This document shows positions 49,954-59,083 of a stretch of DNA of 64,000 nt, piece after piece (position 1 is the first letter of the stretch; each line of letters starts with the position of its first letter). The stretch is from Nocardioides agri (lineage in GTDB: Bacteria; Actinomycetota; Actinomycetes; Propionibacteriales; Nocardioidaceae): contig NZ_JACEIC010000001.1 in assembly GCF_013778305.1 (NCBI RefSeq), positions 682,001 through 746,000 on the forward strand. Reading direction: 5' to 3'. The position numbers and the translations under genes were made by a program. The notes under the pieces were generated by a model that worked only from the letters and a program-made list of their open reading frames with translations, was not told the origin of the DNA and ran no database searches.

Positions 49954-50508
49954 TCAGGGTTCGAACTGAACCAGGTTGACGGCGGTCACCTGACCGTCGT
50001 CGACCACGAGCTGCACGAGCCAGTAGTCCAGGCATGATGTCACGCCCGTCGGGGTCAGGTTCACCGTCGCTGCGGCCAGCGTCTGCGCCGCGGGCACGCA
50101 GCTGTTCGTCGGCGGACGAGCCGCGAGGGCCACCGCACCGGCGTGCTGCCGGAGCACCTCGAGCGCCGACCCCGGGCACACCCGACCGGCGAAGTGCCCA
50201 CCCTCGGGGCAGGTCTCCCACGCCTGCCGGTCCCCGAGCCCGCTCGACGTGAGGGTCCGGGTGCGGTGGCCGCCGAGATAGAGCTCGACGGGCGTGTCGG
50301 CGGGTGGGCGGTCGCGGTCGCCGCGGGCGAAGGCGACGAACGCGCGGGCCACGCGCTCCTGGTCAGGGGCGGCGGCCGTGGCGGTCTCCGACGGCGGCGC
50401 AGCGCCCGTCCCGCTCGCCGTCGGACCCGTCTCCGTCGTCGCCGGCTCCGCGGTGCCGCAGGCCGTCAGCAGCAGGGCCGCAGCGATCCAGGCGGCGCAT
50501 CTCATCAC
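49954..50508 (-). CDS. Lipoprotein of unknown function
   Basis: A 184-residue secreted protein. The signal CAAWIAAALLLTACGTAEP has lipobox LTAC, so the mature chain starts at Cys17. A Thr/Ala/Pro-rich linker leads to a domain starting DQERVARAFVAFARGDRDRP, with four cysteines (WETCPEGGHF, RVCPGSALEV, NSCVPAAQ, TSCLDYW) likely in two disulfides. Family not recognised. The 206-base gap on its downstream side precedes the surface-protein start and holds only that gene's ribosome-binding and promoter region. Confidence 0.7.
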   Translation of the reverse strand: MMRCAAWIAAALLLTACGTAEPATTETGPTASGTGAAPPSETATAAAPDQERVARAFVAFARGDRDRPPADTPVELYLGGHRTRTLTSSGLGDRQAWETCPEGGHFAGRVCPGSALEVLRQHAGAVALAARPPTNSCVPAAQTLAAATVNLTPTGVTSCLDYWLVQLVVDDGQVTAVNLVQFEP

Positions 50509-50554
50509 CTTCGTAGGACGCCCGTCGGCGGCCCCGGGTTGTCCGCCACCGCGA

Positions 50555-52948
50555 CTACCTCAACGGCGGCTGCAGCGACAGGCGTACGCCGTGGCGCTCG
50601 CCCGCAACGTCCACCTCGAAGCCACCGGCGGCGAGCCAGTCGGCGGTCACCGGGCCATCGTGGCGGACGTAGGCCAGGCCCACCGACGAGCCCACGGTCT
50701 CGCCCCAGGCGGCGCTGGTGACCTGGCCAGCGGCCACACCGTCGCGCAGCAGGAGCTCGCCGCCCCACAGCATCGGGTCGGGCGACTCGACCACCAGCGA
50801 CACGAGCCGACGCCGCGCGCCCCCGGCCGCCAGCGCGGCACGGTGCTCCTCCAGCGCGGCTCGGCCGAGGAAGTCCTTGTCGCCCTTCAGGGCCGTGGCG
50901 AAGACGAGGCCGGCCTCGGCCGGGCCGTAGTCCGGGGTGAGCTCACGGCCGAAGGCGCGGTAGCCCTTCTCCAAGCGCAGCGACTCGATCGCGTAGTAGC
51001 CCGCATCGGTGGCACCGGCCGCCGAGACCGCCTCGTACACCGACAGCGCCGCGTCGGCGGGCACCAGGAGCTCCCACCCGACCTCGCCGACGTAGGTCAT
51101 CCGGGTCGCCCGCAGGGACGTGCCCGCCACGGTCGCCGGCCGTGACGTGGCGAACGGGAACCCCTCCTCGGACCAGTCATCGGCCGAGAGCGAGGAGAGC
51201 AGCGCGCGAGACCGCGGACCCATCACGCCGAGCACGGCGTAGGACTCGGTGACGTCCGTCGCCGGCACGTCGTGCCGCGCCAACCAGTCCAGGTCGCGGA
51301 CCGTCGTCGCCGAGCTGGAGACCAGCAGGAAGGAGTCGGCGCCGCTGCGGGTGACGGTCAGGTCCGCCTCGTAGGTCCCGCGGTGGTTGAGGAACGGCGT
51401 GTAGACGCAGCGCCCGATCGGCACGTCGACGTCCGCCGCGCACACCCACTGCAGCGTCTCGAGCGCACCGGGTCCGGAGACCTCGTACTTCGAGAACGAC
51501 GTCTGGTCGAAGACCGCGACGTCGGTGCGGCAGGCCGTCTGCTCGGCGGCGCACGCCGCCAGCCACGACGGCTTGCCCCACGTGTAGTCCAGCGACGGCG
51601 CGAAGACGTTGGGCCGCTCCCAGCCCATCCGGGCACCGAAGCTCGCCCCGCGCTCCGCCAGCGTCGCGTGCAGCGGCGACGTCCGCTGCGGGCGACCGGA
51701 CTCGAGCTCGCGGTTGGGCCACGGCACCGCGTAGTGCAGGCCCAGGACCTCCGACACCCGGGACCGGAGCCACCCGTGGTCGCCGTGGAACGGCGCGAAC
51801 CGCCGGACGTCGACCGCGACCAGGTCGTCCTGCGGCTCCCCCGCCACGATCCACTCGGCGAGCGCTCGGCCGGCGCCGCCGGCCGACGCGATCCCGACCG
51901 AGTTGAAGCCGGCGCCGACGAAGTAGCCGCGCAGTCCGGGCGCCTCGCCGAGGAGGAACTGGTTGTCGGGCGTGAAGGACTCCGGTCCGTTGTAGAACTT
52001 CCGGATGCCGGTCTGCTCGAGCGCGGGGATCCGCAGCAGGGCCTGCTCCATGAGCACCGAGAAGTGCTCCCAGTCCTCCTCGAGCAGCTGGAACTCGAAG
52101 GGGTAGGGCAGGTCGTCGGGCGAGCGCCAGGGCTTGGCCTCGGGCTCGAAGCCTCCGACGGCCAGGCCGCCGGTCTCCTCCTTGAAGTAGGTCCACCCGT
52201 CGGGGTCGCGCATGATCGGCAGGTCCGGGTGCGTGCCGGGCACCGCCTCGGTGACGACGTAGAAGTGCTCTGCGGAGTGCAGCGGCACGGTCACACCCGC
52301 CAGGTCGCCGAGGGCCTTGGCCCACTGGCCGCCGCAGTTGACCACGACCTCCGCCTCGACGTCGCCGGCGTCCGTGTGCACCCCGGTCACCCGCCCCCCG
52401 GCGATCGGGAACCCGGTCACCCGCACTCGTTCCACGATCCGCGCCCCACGCTGGCGGGCGCCCCGCGCAAGCGACTGCGTGAGGTCCGCGGGGTTGACCT
52501 TGCCGTCGCCCGGGAGCCAGAGCGCGCCCAGCAGGTCGTCGACCCGCATCGGCGGCCACAGCTCCTGCGCCCGGTCCGGCGACACCAGCTCGCAGGGCAG
52601 GTCGTAGGCGACCGCGTTGGCCGCCGTACGCCGCAGCTGCACCATGCGGTCCTCGGTCCGCGCGACGACGACGCCGCCGACGTTGCGGTAGCCGGTAGCC
52701 AGCCCGGTCTCGGCCTCCAGCGACGCGTAGAGCTCCGCCGAGTACTGCACCAGCCGGGTGCCGCTCTCGGAGGCGCGCAGCGGTCCGACCAGGCCCGCCG
52801 CGTGCCAGGTGGTGCCGCACGACAGCGTGCCCTGCTCGAGCAGCAGCACGTCGGTCCAGCCCAGCCTCGTCAGGTGGTAGGCGACCGAGGTGCCGATCAC
52901 CCCGCCCCCGACGATCACCACCCGGGCGCGGCTCGGGAGGTCAGCCAC
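50555..52948 (-). CDS. FAD-dependent oxidoreductase/GcvT fusion (dimethylglycine dehydrogenase-like)
   Basis: A 797-residue enzyme. Residues 1-400 are a glycine-oxidase-type FAD domain: RVVIVGGGVIGTSVAYHLTR at the dinucleotide loop and TLSCGTTWHAAGLVGPLRAS, where His49 matches the histidine that binds FAD covalently in dimethylglycine and sarcosine dehydrogenases. A middle FAO-type domain follows, then a GcvT (tetrahydrofolate aminomethyltransferase) half from about residue 440 with FDQTSFSKYEVSGPGALETL and a C-terminal barrel. It should oxidise an N-methyl amine and pass the one-carbon unit to tetrahydrofolate. The GTG overlaps the phosphotransferase stop by 8 bases. The exact substrate is unknown. 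Confidence 0.92.
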   Translation of the reverse strand: MADLPSRARVVIVGGGVIGTSVAYHLTRLGWTDVLLLEQGTLSCGTTWHAAGLVGPLRASESGTRLVQYSAELYASLEAETGLATGYRNVGGVVVARTEDRMVQLRRTAANAVAYDLPCELVSPDRAQELWPPMRVDDLLGALWLPGDGKVNPADLTQSLARGARQRGARIVERVRVTGFPIAGGRVTGVHTDAGDVEAEVVVNCGGQWAKALGDLAGVTVPLHSAEHFYVVTEAVPGTHPDLPIMRDPDGWTYFKEETGGLAVGGFEPEAKPWRSPDDLPYPFEFQLLEEDWEHFSVLMEQALLRIPALEQTGIRKFYNGPESFTPDNQFLLGEAPGLRGYFVGAGFNSVGIASAGGAGRALAEWIVAGEPQDDLVAVDVRRFAPFHGDHGWLRSRVSEVLGLHYAVPWPNRELESGRPQRTSPLHATLAERGASFGARMGWERPNVFAPSLDYTWGKPSWLAACAAEQTACRTDVAVFDQTSFSKYEVSGPGALETLQWVCAADVDVPIGRCVYTPFLNHRGTYEADLTVTRSGADSFLLVSSSATTVRDLDWLARHDVPATDVTESYAVLGVMGPRSRALLSSLSADDWSEEGFPFATSRPATVAGTSLRATRMTYVGEVGWELLVPADAALSVYEAVSAAGATDAGYYAIESLRLEKGYRAFGRELTPDYGPAEAGLVFATALKGDKDFLGRAALEEHRAALAAGGARRRLVSLVVESPDPMLWGGELLLRDGVAAGQVTSAAWGETVGSSVGLAYVRHDGPVTADWLAAGGFEVDVAGERHGVRLSLQPPLR

Positions 52949-53840
52949 CCGTCGCCTCCTCGAGCAGTCGCCGGAAGCCGGGGCCGCGGAAGGTCGCGGC
53001 CGCCTTCTCGTACCGCTGCAGTCCCCAGCCGCGGAAGTCGTAGTCGATCGGGCTCGCGGCGGCCTGGATGAAGCCCCACAGGGACCAGCCGTACTCGCTG
53101 CACAGCGCCTGCAGCCGCACCCGCGCGAGCCGGGCGGGCGTCACCGCGCCGAAGTACGCCGCGACGTACGCCTCGACCTGCTCGACGCTCAAGTTGCACT
53201 CGGTGGCGGTGTTGCCGAGCTCGAAGCACGGGTCGTTGTTGCCGGAGTACTCGTAGTCGATCAGCCAGGCGGCGGTGCCGTCGTCGATGAAGTTCGCGGC
53301 CAGCAGGTCGTTGTTGCAGGGCACCGTCGGCGGCGCAGTCTCGGTCAGCACGCGGCGTACGTCGGCCCAGGCGGCCGCGTGGTCGTCGTACCCGAGCGGC
53401 AGCCAGTAGCCCTGAGCCCGCACGGTCCGCAGGTACGCCGCCTGCCGGGCGAACATGTCGAAGTCGTTGACGAACCGGGGGCCCGCGTGCAGACGCCGGG
53501 TCGCGTCCGCGGCCCGCTGCAGCACGCCGGGGTCGGCGAAGTCCGAGTCCTCCAGCGACCGGCCCCGGAGGAAGGAGATCACCAGCAGCGAGAGCTCGGG
53601 GCGGTACTCCAGCACCTCGGCCCCCACTCCGGCCTCCGCCGCGAGGGCGGTGTTGGCGGCCTCGGCGTCGCGGTCGATGCCGAGCAGCGTGGCGTCACCG
53701 AGCGCCCAGCGGACCACCAGGTCGAGCCCGTCGTCGGTGACGACGTGCAGGTTCCGGTTGGTCAGGCCACCCGGCAGGTCCGAGACGCGCCAGGACCGCC
53801 CCGCCAGGCAGGCGAGGCGGTCCAGAGCGGCTTCGGTCAC
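52941..53840 (-). CDS. Choline/ethanolamine kinase-like phosphotransferase
   Basis: A 299-residue protein of the aminoglycoside/choline kinase fold. The ATP loop region reads LPGGLTNRNLHVVTDDGLDL, the hinge lies near VISFLRGRSLEDSDF, the catalytic loop VPCNNDLLAANFID (near residue 175) and the metal site AWLIDYEYSGNNDPCFELGN. The usual HxD of the Brenner motif is NND here, so the histidine is replaced. TATECNLSVEQVEAYVAAYF resembles LicA-type choline kinases. The GTG overlaps the permease stop as GTGA. It sits with amine-degrading genes, so choline, ethanolamine or a related amino alcohol is a reasonable substrate. Confidence 0.83.
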   Translation of the reverse strand: MTEAALDRLACLAGRSWRVSDLPGGLTNRNLHVVTDDGLDLVVRWALGDATLLGIDRDAEAANTALAAEAGVGAEVLEYRPELSLLVISFLRGRSLEDSDFADPGVLQRAADATRRLHAGPRFVNDFDMFARQAAYLRTVRAQGYWLPLGYDDHAAAWADVRRVLTETAPPTVPCNNDLLAANFIDDGTAAWLIDYEYSGNNDPCFELGNTATECNLSVEQVEAYVAAYFGAVTPARLARVRLQALCSEYGWSLWGFIQAAASPIDYDFRGWGLQRYEKAAATFRGPGFRRLLEEATGG

Positions 53841-55444
53841 TCGTCGAAGGCCTCGACGACCGCCTGGTCGATCGTGTGCTTCGGTCCGGTGAACCAGTGC
53901 CTCGCCGAGGCGAACCACCAGATCGTCAGGATGAGCAGGGCGCCCAGCGTCACGATCGGCGCGTAGTTGACGAACTTCCACTCGAACTCGTCGCGGAACG
54001 GGTTGGCGGCCGGCGTGGTCGGCATCATGAGGAACAGCGACACCACCACGATCTCGATGACCGCGATCGGGTTCATCCACTTGTACTTGCTGCCGTTGGT
54101 CCAGCTGCCCGCCTCGAACGCGTCACCCATCCGCCAGCGCAGGAAGATCGGGATCGCGAACGCGAGGTACAGGCCGATCACCGCGATCGACGTCACCGCG
54201 TAGAACGCCAGCGGGACCGGCGTGCCGCCCACGTCCACCTTGATCAGCGCGGGCAGTGTCAGCAGGGCGGAGCACACGCCGACGAAGACGACCGCGTTGG
54301 CCGGCACGCGGGCCGCCGTCAGCTTCTGGAAGACGGCCGAGCCGGGGATCGCGCCGTCGCGGCTGAAGGCGAACGTCATCCGCGAGGCAGACGTCATGCA
54401 CGACGTTGCGCAGAAGAACTGCGCCGACGCCGAGATGAACAGCACGAACGTCGCCCAGTTCTGGCCGAGTGCCGTCAGGAAGATCGGCTGCACGCCGAGC
54501 CCGGCGAGCGCGTTGTCCGCCTGACCGGTCTCCGGGTTGTCGGGGATCGCGAACACGACGCAGAGCAGCAGGATGTAGCCGCCGATCACCGAGTAGAAGA
54601 TCGAGCGCCAGATGCCCTTCGCCGCAGCCTGGGACGCCGCGGCCGTCTCCTCGGACAGGTGGGCGCACGCGTCGAAGCCCGTGATCGTGTACTGCGTCAG
54701 GAGGAAGCCGAACGGCACGATCGCGAACCAGAACGCGAGGGTGGTGGTGCTGCCGTCGGCGTACCCGGAGTTGTTGAAGCGCTCCGTGAAGACGTAGCTG
54801 AAGCTCTGGTGCTGGTCGGGCACGAAGATCAGGACCAGCACGATCGCGCTCGCGCCGATGACGTGCCACCACACGGAGACGTTGTTCATGATCGCCATCA
54901 GGTGGCCGCTGAAGATGTTCAGCAGGGAGACCAGCGCCAGCACGATCACGAAGATCACGAACACCCGGGTCAGCGAGTAGTCGGCCGCGAACGACTCCGA
55001 GTAGGTGCTGATCGTCAGGTCGATGAACGTCGCGCACCCGTAGGAGACGCCGGCCGTCACCGCGACCAGACCGATCAGGTTGAGCCACCCCGTGAAGAAG
55101 CCGGCCGCCGGGCCGCCGAGCTTCGAGGCCCACCAGTAGATGCCGCCGGACGTCGGGTAGGCCGACACCAGCTCCGACATCGTGAACCCGATGATCAGGA
55201 TGAAGACGCCGAGGATCGGCCACGACCACGAGATCGAGATCGGACCGCCGTTGTTGAAGCCGGCGCCGAAGTTCGTGAAGCAGCCGGCCAGGATCGAGAT
55301 GATCGAGAAGGAGATCGCGAAGTTGGAGAACCCTGACCAGGACCGGTTGAGGTCCTGCTTGTACCCGAGTCTCGCCAGGTGCTTCTCGTCTTCGCTGAGC
55401 TCTGGAACAGGGTGAACCGGGACCGGCTCGTGTGCTTCGGGCAT
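53837..55444 (-). CDS. APC family amino acid/amine permease
   Basis: A 535-residue transporter with 12 expected helices. It has the amino-acid/choline (ACT) type N-terminus LGYKQDLNRSWSGFSNFAIS followed by FSIISILAGCFTNFGAGFNN, and later MSELVSAYPTSGGIYWWASK, ITGFDACAHLSEETAAASQA and SCMTSASRMTFAFSRDGAIP. This group moves GABA, choline or other amines. A GGAGGGG site precedes the ATG and TAGCGT upstream on the same strand may be the -10. It heads an operon with the phosphotransferase and the FAD/GcvT enzyme, and is divergent from the gntR gene. Confidence 0.92.
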   Translation of the reverse strand: MPEAHEPVPVHPVPELSEDEKHLARLGYKQDLNRSWSGFSNFAISFSIISILAGCFTNFGAGFNNGGPISISWSWPILGVFILIIGFTMSELVSAYPTSGGIYWWASKLGGPAAGFFTGWLNLIGLVAVTAGVSYGCATFIDLTISTYSESFAADYSLTRVFVIFVIVLALVSLLNIFSGHLMAIMNNVSVWWHVIGASAIVLVLIFVPDQHQSFSYVFTERFNNSGYADGSTTTLAFWFAIVPFGFLLTQYTITGFDACAHLSEETAAASQAAAKGIWRSIFYSVIGGYILLLCVVFAIPDNPETGQADNALAGLGVQPIFLTALGQNWATFVLFISASAQFFCATSCMTSASRMTFAFSRDGAIPGSAVFQKLTAARVPANAVVFVGVCSALLTLPALIKVDVGGTPVPLAFYAVTSIAVIGLYLAFAIPIFLRWRMGDAFEAGSWTNGSKYKWMNPIAVIEIVVVSLFLMMPTTPAANPFRDEFEWKFVNYAPIVTLGALLILTIWWFASARHWFTGPKHTIDQAVVEAFDE

Positions 55445-55528
55445 GCTGCACCCCTCCGGGAGAGTTCGTGCGAATGTGAACCGGACGCTAGACCCGGGCA
55501 GATTCTGGTGTAAAGACGTTCCCGTAAA

Positions 55529-55550
55529 AATGGTATGAACTCAGACCATT
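55529..55550. promoter_or_regulatory. Probable GntR/FCD operator
   Basis: A 22-bp imperfect palindrome, AATGGT-N-TGA-NN-TCA-N-ACCATT, lies 42 bases before the gntR start and 84 bases beyond the permease start. The TGGT...ACCA ends are typical of FadR/FCD-type GntR sites. It can control both operons. Confidence 0.68.
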
Positions 55551-55592
55551 GGCGTCATTGACCCGCGGCGCCCGGAGCCGAAGGATGAACCC

Positions 55593-56327
55593 GTGACCGC
55601 CTCCCCTGACCAGCACCTCCCCGGGGCGGTGCTGCGGCCGGTGCGCGGGCATCACGCGTTCGAGGCGTGCGTCGAGCAGCTGGCGACCGCGATCCGCCTC
55701 GGCGTCTATCCGCTCGGCTCTGCGCTGCCGCCGGAGCGTGAGCTCGCCGCGATGCTCCACGTCTCGCGAGCGACGCTGCGCGAGGCCATGGCGGCGTTGC
55801 GCGAGGCGGGCCTGGTCGAGACCACCCGAGGCCGCGGCGGCGGCACCGTCGTCACCCTCAAGCCGCGGACCCCGTCCGCCCGGGCGGCCGCGCGGATCTC
55901 GGCGAGGCGCCGCAGGGAGTGGCTGGACGCGCTGGAGTTCCGCCGGATCGTCGAGCCGGGTGCGGCGTACCTCGCGGCGAGCGCCACCCTCGGCGACGAG
56001 CAGCGCGGGCAGCTCGAGCGCGCCCACGCCGAGGTCGCGGCCGCGAGCAAGCCCGCCGAGCACCGCCAGGCCGACTCGCGCTTCCACCTGACCATCGCAG
56101 CCCTGTCGGGCTCGTCCCGGACCGTCGAGGCGGTCACGTCGGTGCAGGCGACGCTGCACGAGATGCTGCTGGCGATCCCGGTGCTCGGCACCAACATCGC
56201 CCACTCCGACCGCCAGCACGGCGCCCTGGTGCGGGCGATCGAGGCGGGCAATGCCGAACGGGCGCGCAAGACCATGGAGCAACACTGCGACGACACGGCC
56301 GCGCTGCTGCGCGGCCTCGTGGGATAG
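55593..56327 (+). CDS. FCD-type GntR family regulator
   Basis: A 244-residue regulator. The winged helix at residues 22-90 reads FEACVEQLATAIRLGVYPLG, SALPPERELAAMLHVSRATL, REAMAALREAGLVETTRGRG. The FCD effector domain with likely metal ligands follows: RIVEPGAAYLAASATL, RQADSRFHLTIAALSGSSRT and HGALVRAIEAGNAERARKTM then EQHCDD. It starts with GTG after AAGGA. By position it senses an intermediate of the amine pathway and controls both divergent operons. Confidence 0.93.
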   Translation: MTASPDQHLPGAVLRPVRGHHAFEACVEQLATAIRLGVYPLGSALPPERELAAMLHVSRATLREAMAALREAGLVETTRGRGGGTVVTLKPRTPSARAAARISARRRREWLDALEFRRIVEPGAAYLAASATLGDEQRGQLERAHAEVAAASKPAEHRQADSRFHLTIAALSGSSRTVEAVTSVQATLHEMLLAIPVLGTNIAHSDRQHGALVRAIEAGNAERARKTMEQHCDDTAALLRGLVG

Positions 56328-56334
56328 GAGACCG

Positions 56335-57699
56335 GTGACCGAGCTGCGCAACGACCGCCACCTGACGATGGAGCGGCTGCTCGACCTGATCGGGACGGAC
56401 AAGATCGACACCGTCGTCGTCGCGTTCACCGACATGCAGGGCCGGCTCCAGGGCAAGCGGCTGCACGGGCACTACTTCCGGGACGTCGTGGTGCCGCACG
56501 GCACCGAGGGCTGCAACTACCTGCTCGCGGTCGACGTCGAGATGAACACCGTGCCTGGCTACGCGATCTCGTCCTGGGAGCAGGGCTACGGCGACATGGA
56601 CTTCGTGCTCGACCACCGCACGATCCGGCTGCTCCCCCACCTGCCGGCGACCGCGATGGTCCAGTGCGACCTGGTCTGGCCGGACCACCGGCCCGTCGTG
56701 CAGTCGCCGCGGACGATCCTCACCCGGCAGCTCGACCGTGTCGCCGAGCGAGGCTGGCAGGCGCTGGCGGGGACCGAGCTCGAGTTCATCGCGTTCGACA
56801 CGACCTACGAGGCTGCGCACGACTCCGGCTACCGGGACCTGCGTCCGGCCAACCAGTACAACGTCGACTACTCGATCCTCGGCACGTCGCGGATCGAGCC
56901 GCTGCTGCGCGAGATCCGCAACACGATGTACGCCGCCGGGCTCGACGTCGAGGGGGCCAAGGGCGAGTGCAACTTCGGCCAGCACGAGGTCGGGTTCCTG
57001 TACGCCGACGCGTTGACGACCGCGGACAACCACGTCGTCTACAAGAACGTCGCGAAGGAGATCGCAGCCCACCAGGGCAAGGCGATCACATTCATGGCGA
57101 AGTACAACCAGCGCGAGGGCAGCTCGTGCCACATCCACCTGTCGCTTCGCGGGCAGGACGGCGGGCTGGTGTTCTGGGAGGACGGCGCCCGCACCCCGCT
57201 CTACGACCAGTTCGTGGCCGGCGTCCTCGCGACGGTCGCGGACTTCACGCTGCTCTACGCGCCGAACATCAACTCCTACAAGCGGTTCGCCGACGGCTCG
57301 TTCGCGCCGACCACGATCGCGTGGGGGCTCGACAACCGCACCTGCGCGGTGCGGCTCGTCGGCCACGACGCCGGTGCTCGGATGGAGAACCGGATCCCCG
57401 GCGCCGACGTGAACCCCTACCTGGCGCTCGCGGCGATGCTCGCCGGCGGCCTGCACGGCATCGAGAACGAGCTCGAGCTCGAACCGGCGTTGGAGGGCAA
57501 CGCCTACACCTCGGACCGGCCCAAGGTGCCGCACACCATGGCCGAGGCGCGCGAGAGGTTCTCCTCGTCGGAGATCTCCCGGGCGGCCCTGGGCGACGAG
57601 GTCGTGGACCACTACGCCAACATGGCCGACGTCGAGCTGGCGGCCTACAACGCCGCCGTGACCGACTGGGAGCTCCACCGTGGATTCGAGAGGCTGTAA
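56335..57699 (+). CDS. Gamma-glutamyl amine synthetase (glutamine synthetase-like, PuuA/GlnA3 type)
   Basis: A 454-residue member of the glutamine synthetase family that joins glutamate to an amine with ATP. GTELEFIAFDTTYEAAHDSG is the first metal region, then GAKGECNFGQHEVGFLYADA, TFMAKYNQREGSSCHIHLSL with the ATP-site histidines, INSYKRFADGSFAPTTIAWG and MENRIPGADVNPYLALAAML. The adenylylation site of GlnA is missing. It resembles PuuA (gamma-glutamylputrescine synthetase) and the Streptomyces polyamine or ethanolamine ligases GlnA3/GlnA4. An AGGAG site is four bases before the GTG at 56335, which fixes the start over the open frame from 56251. Confidence 0.9.
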   Translation: MTELRNDRHLTMERLLDLIGTDKIDTVVVAFTDMQGRLQGKRLHGHYFRDVVVPHGTEGCNYLLAVDVEMNTVPGYAISSWEQGYGDMDFVLDHRTIRLLPHLPATAMVQCDLVWPDHRPVVQSPRTILTRQLDRVAERGWQALAGTELEFIAFDTTYEAAHDSGYRDLRPANQYNVDYSILGTSRIEPLLREIRNTMYAAGLDVEGAKGECNFGQHEVGFLYADALTTADNHVVYKNVAKEIAAHQGKAITFMAKYNQREGSSCHIHLSLRGQDGGLVFWEDGARTPLYDQFVAGVLATVADFTLLYAPNINSYKRFADGSFAPTTIAWGLDNRTCAVRLVGHDAGARMENRIPGADVNPYLALAAMLAGGLHGIENELELEPALEGNAYTSDRPKVPHTMAEARERFSSSEISRAALGDEVVDHYANMADVELAAYNAAVTDWELHRGFERL

Positions 57700-59058
57700 G
57701 TGACCGACCTGTTCACCGTCATCAACCCGGCGACCGCGCAGCCGGTGACCGACGTGCGCGAGGCGACCCTGGCCGACGCAGACGCGGCGATCGAGGCCGC
57801 CCACGCCGCGTTCCCCGCCTGGAAGGCGCTGCCACCGGGCGAGCGCGCCGCGCTGCTGCGTCGCTTCGCCTCCGTCGTCGACGCCCACATCGATGAGCTC
57901 GCCGAGCTCGAGGTCCGCAACGCCGGCCACACCTGGGGCAACGCGCGCTGGGAGGCCGGCAACGTCCGCGACTGCCTCAACTACTACGCCGGCGCGCCGG
58001 AGCGGCTCTTCGGTCGCCAGATCCCGGTGGCCGGCGGCATCGACGTCACGTTCTACGAGCCGCTCGGCGTCGTCGGCATCATCGTGCCCTGGAACTTCCC
58101 GATGCCCATCGCGGGCTGGGGGTTCGCGCCTGCGCTAGCGGCCGGCAACACCGTCGTGCTCAAGCCCGCCGAGCTCACCCCCCTGACCGCGATCCGGCTC
58201 GGCGAGCTCGCCCTCGAGGCGGGTCTGCCCGAGCACGTCCTCACGATCGTCGCCGGCAAGGGCTCGGTCGTCGGGGAGCGGTTCGTGACCCACCCGCTGG
58301 TGCGCAAGGTCTGCTTCACCGGCTCGACCGAGGTCGGCAAGCGGATCATGGCCGGCTGCGCCGACCAGGTGAAGCGGGTGACGCTCGAGCTCGGCGGCAA
58401 GAGCGCCAACATCGTGTTCGCCGACGCCGACATCGCCGCGGCGGCCGCCAGCGCGCCGTACGCCGTGTTCGACAACGCCGGTCAGGACTGCTGCGCCCGC
58501 TCGCGGATCCTCGTCGAGCGCTCGGCCTACGACGAGTTCCTGTCCCACCTCGAGCCCGCCGTGACCGCGCTGCGGGTGCTCGACCCCGGCGACGAGTCGT
58601 CCGAGATGGGTCCGCTGATCTCCGCGCAGCAGCAGGCCAGCGTGCGGGGCTACCTCGACGGGGTCGACGTGGCGTTCGCCGGCTCGGCGCCCGACGGGCC
58701 GGGCTTCTGGGTGCCGCCGTCGGTGGTGACCGTGGACGACCCGGCGGAGCGGATCTGGCGCGAGGAGGTGTTCGGGCCGGTGGTCGCGGTGATGCCGTTC
58801 GACGACGAGGCCGATGCCGTCGCGAAGGCCAACGACACCGAGTACGGCCTCTCCGGCTCGATCTTCACCAACGACCTCGGCCGCGGCCTGCGCGTCGCCC
58901 GCGCCGTGGAGGCCGGCAACCTCAGCGTCAACTCGCACTCCTCGGTCCGTTACTGGACGCCGTTCGGTGGCTACAAGCAGTCCGGCCTCGGCCGCGAGCT
59001 CGGGCCCGACGCCCCCCAGTCGTTCAGCGAGCTGAAGAACGTCTACTTCGCCCACTGA
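57700..59058 (+). CDS. NAD(P)-dependent aldehyde dehydrogenase
   Basis: A 452-residue aldehyde dehydrogenase. VVGIIVPWNFPMPIAGWGFA (the oxyanion Asn), TVVLKPAELTPLTAIRLGEL, VTLELGGKSANIVFADADI with the general-base Glu and FDNAGQDCCARSRILVE with the nucleophilic cysteine are all present. By its place after a gamma-glutamyl amine ligase it would oxidise a gamma-glutamylated amino-aldehyde, as PuuC does. The GTG directly follows the stop of the ligase. It is ~25 residues shorter at its N-terminus than most family members. Confidence 0.93.
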   Translation: MTDLFTVINPATAQPVTDVREATLADADAAIEAAHAAFPAWKALPPGERAALLRRFASVVDAHIDELAELEVRNAGHTWGNARWEAGNVRDCLNYYAGAPERLFGRQIPVAGGIDVTFYEPLGVVGIIVPWNFPMPIAGWGFAPALAAGNTVVLKPAELTPLTAIRLGELALEAGLPEHVLTIVAGKGSVVGERFVTHPLVRKVCFTGSTEVGKRIMAGCADQVKRVTLELGGKSANIVFADADIAAAAASAPYAVFDNAGQDCCARSRILVERSAYDEFLSHLEPAVTALRVLDPGDESSEMGPLISAQQQASVRGYLDGVDVAFAGSAPDGPGFWVPPSVVTVDDPAERIWREEVFGPVVAVMPFDDEADAVAKANDTEYGLSGSIFTNDLGRGLRVARAVEAGNLSVNSHSSVRYWTPFGGYKQSGLGRELGPDAPQSFSELKNVYFAH

Positions 59059-59083
59059 TCAACCCAGCTAGAGAGGCAGCAAC

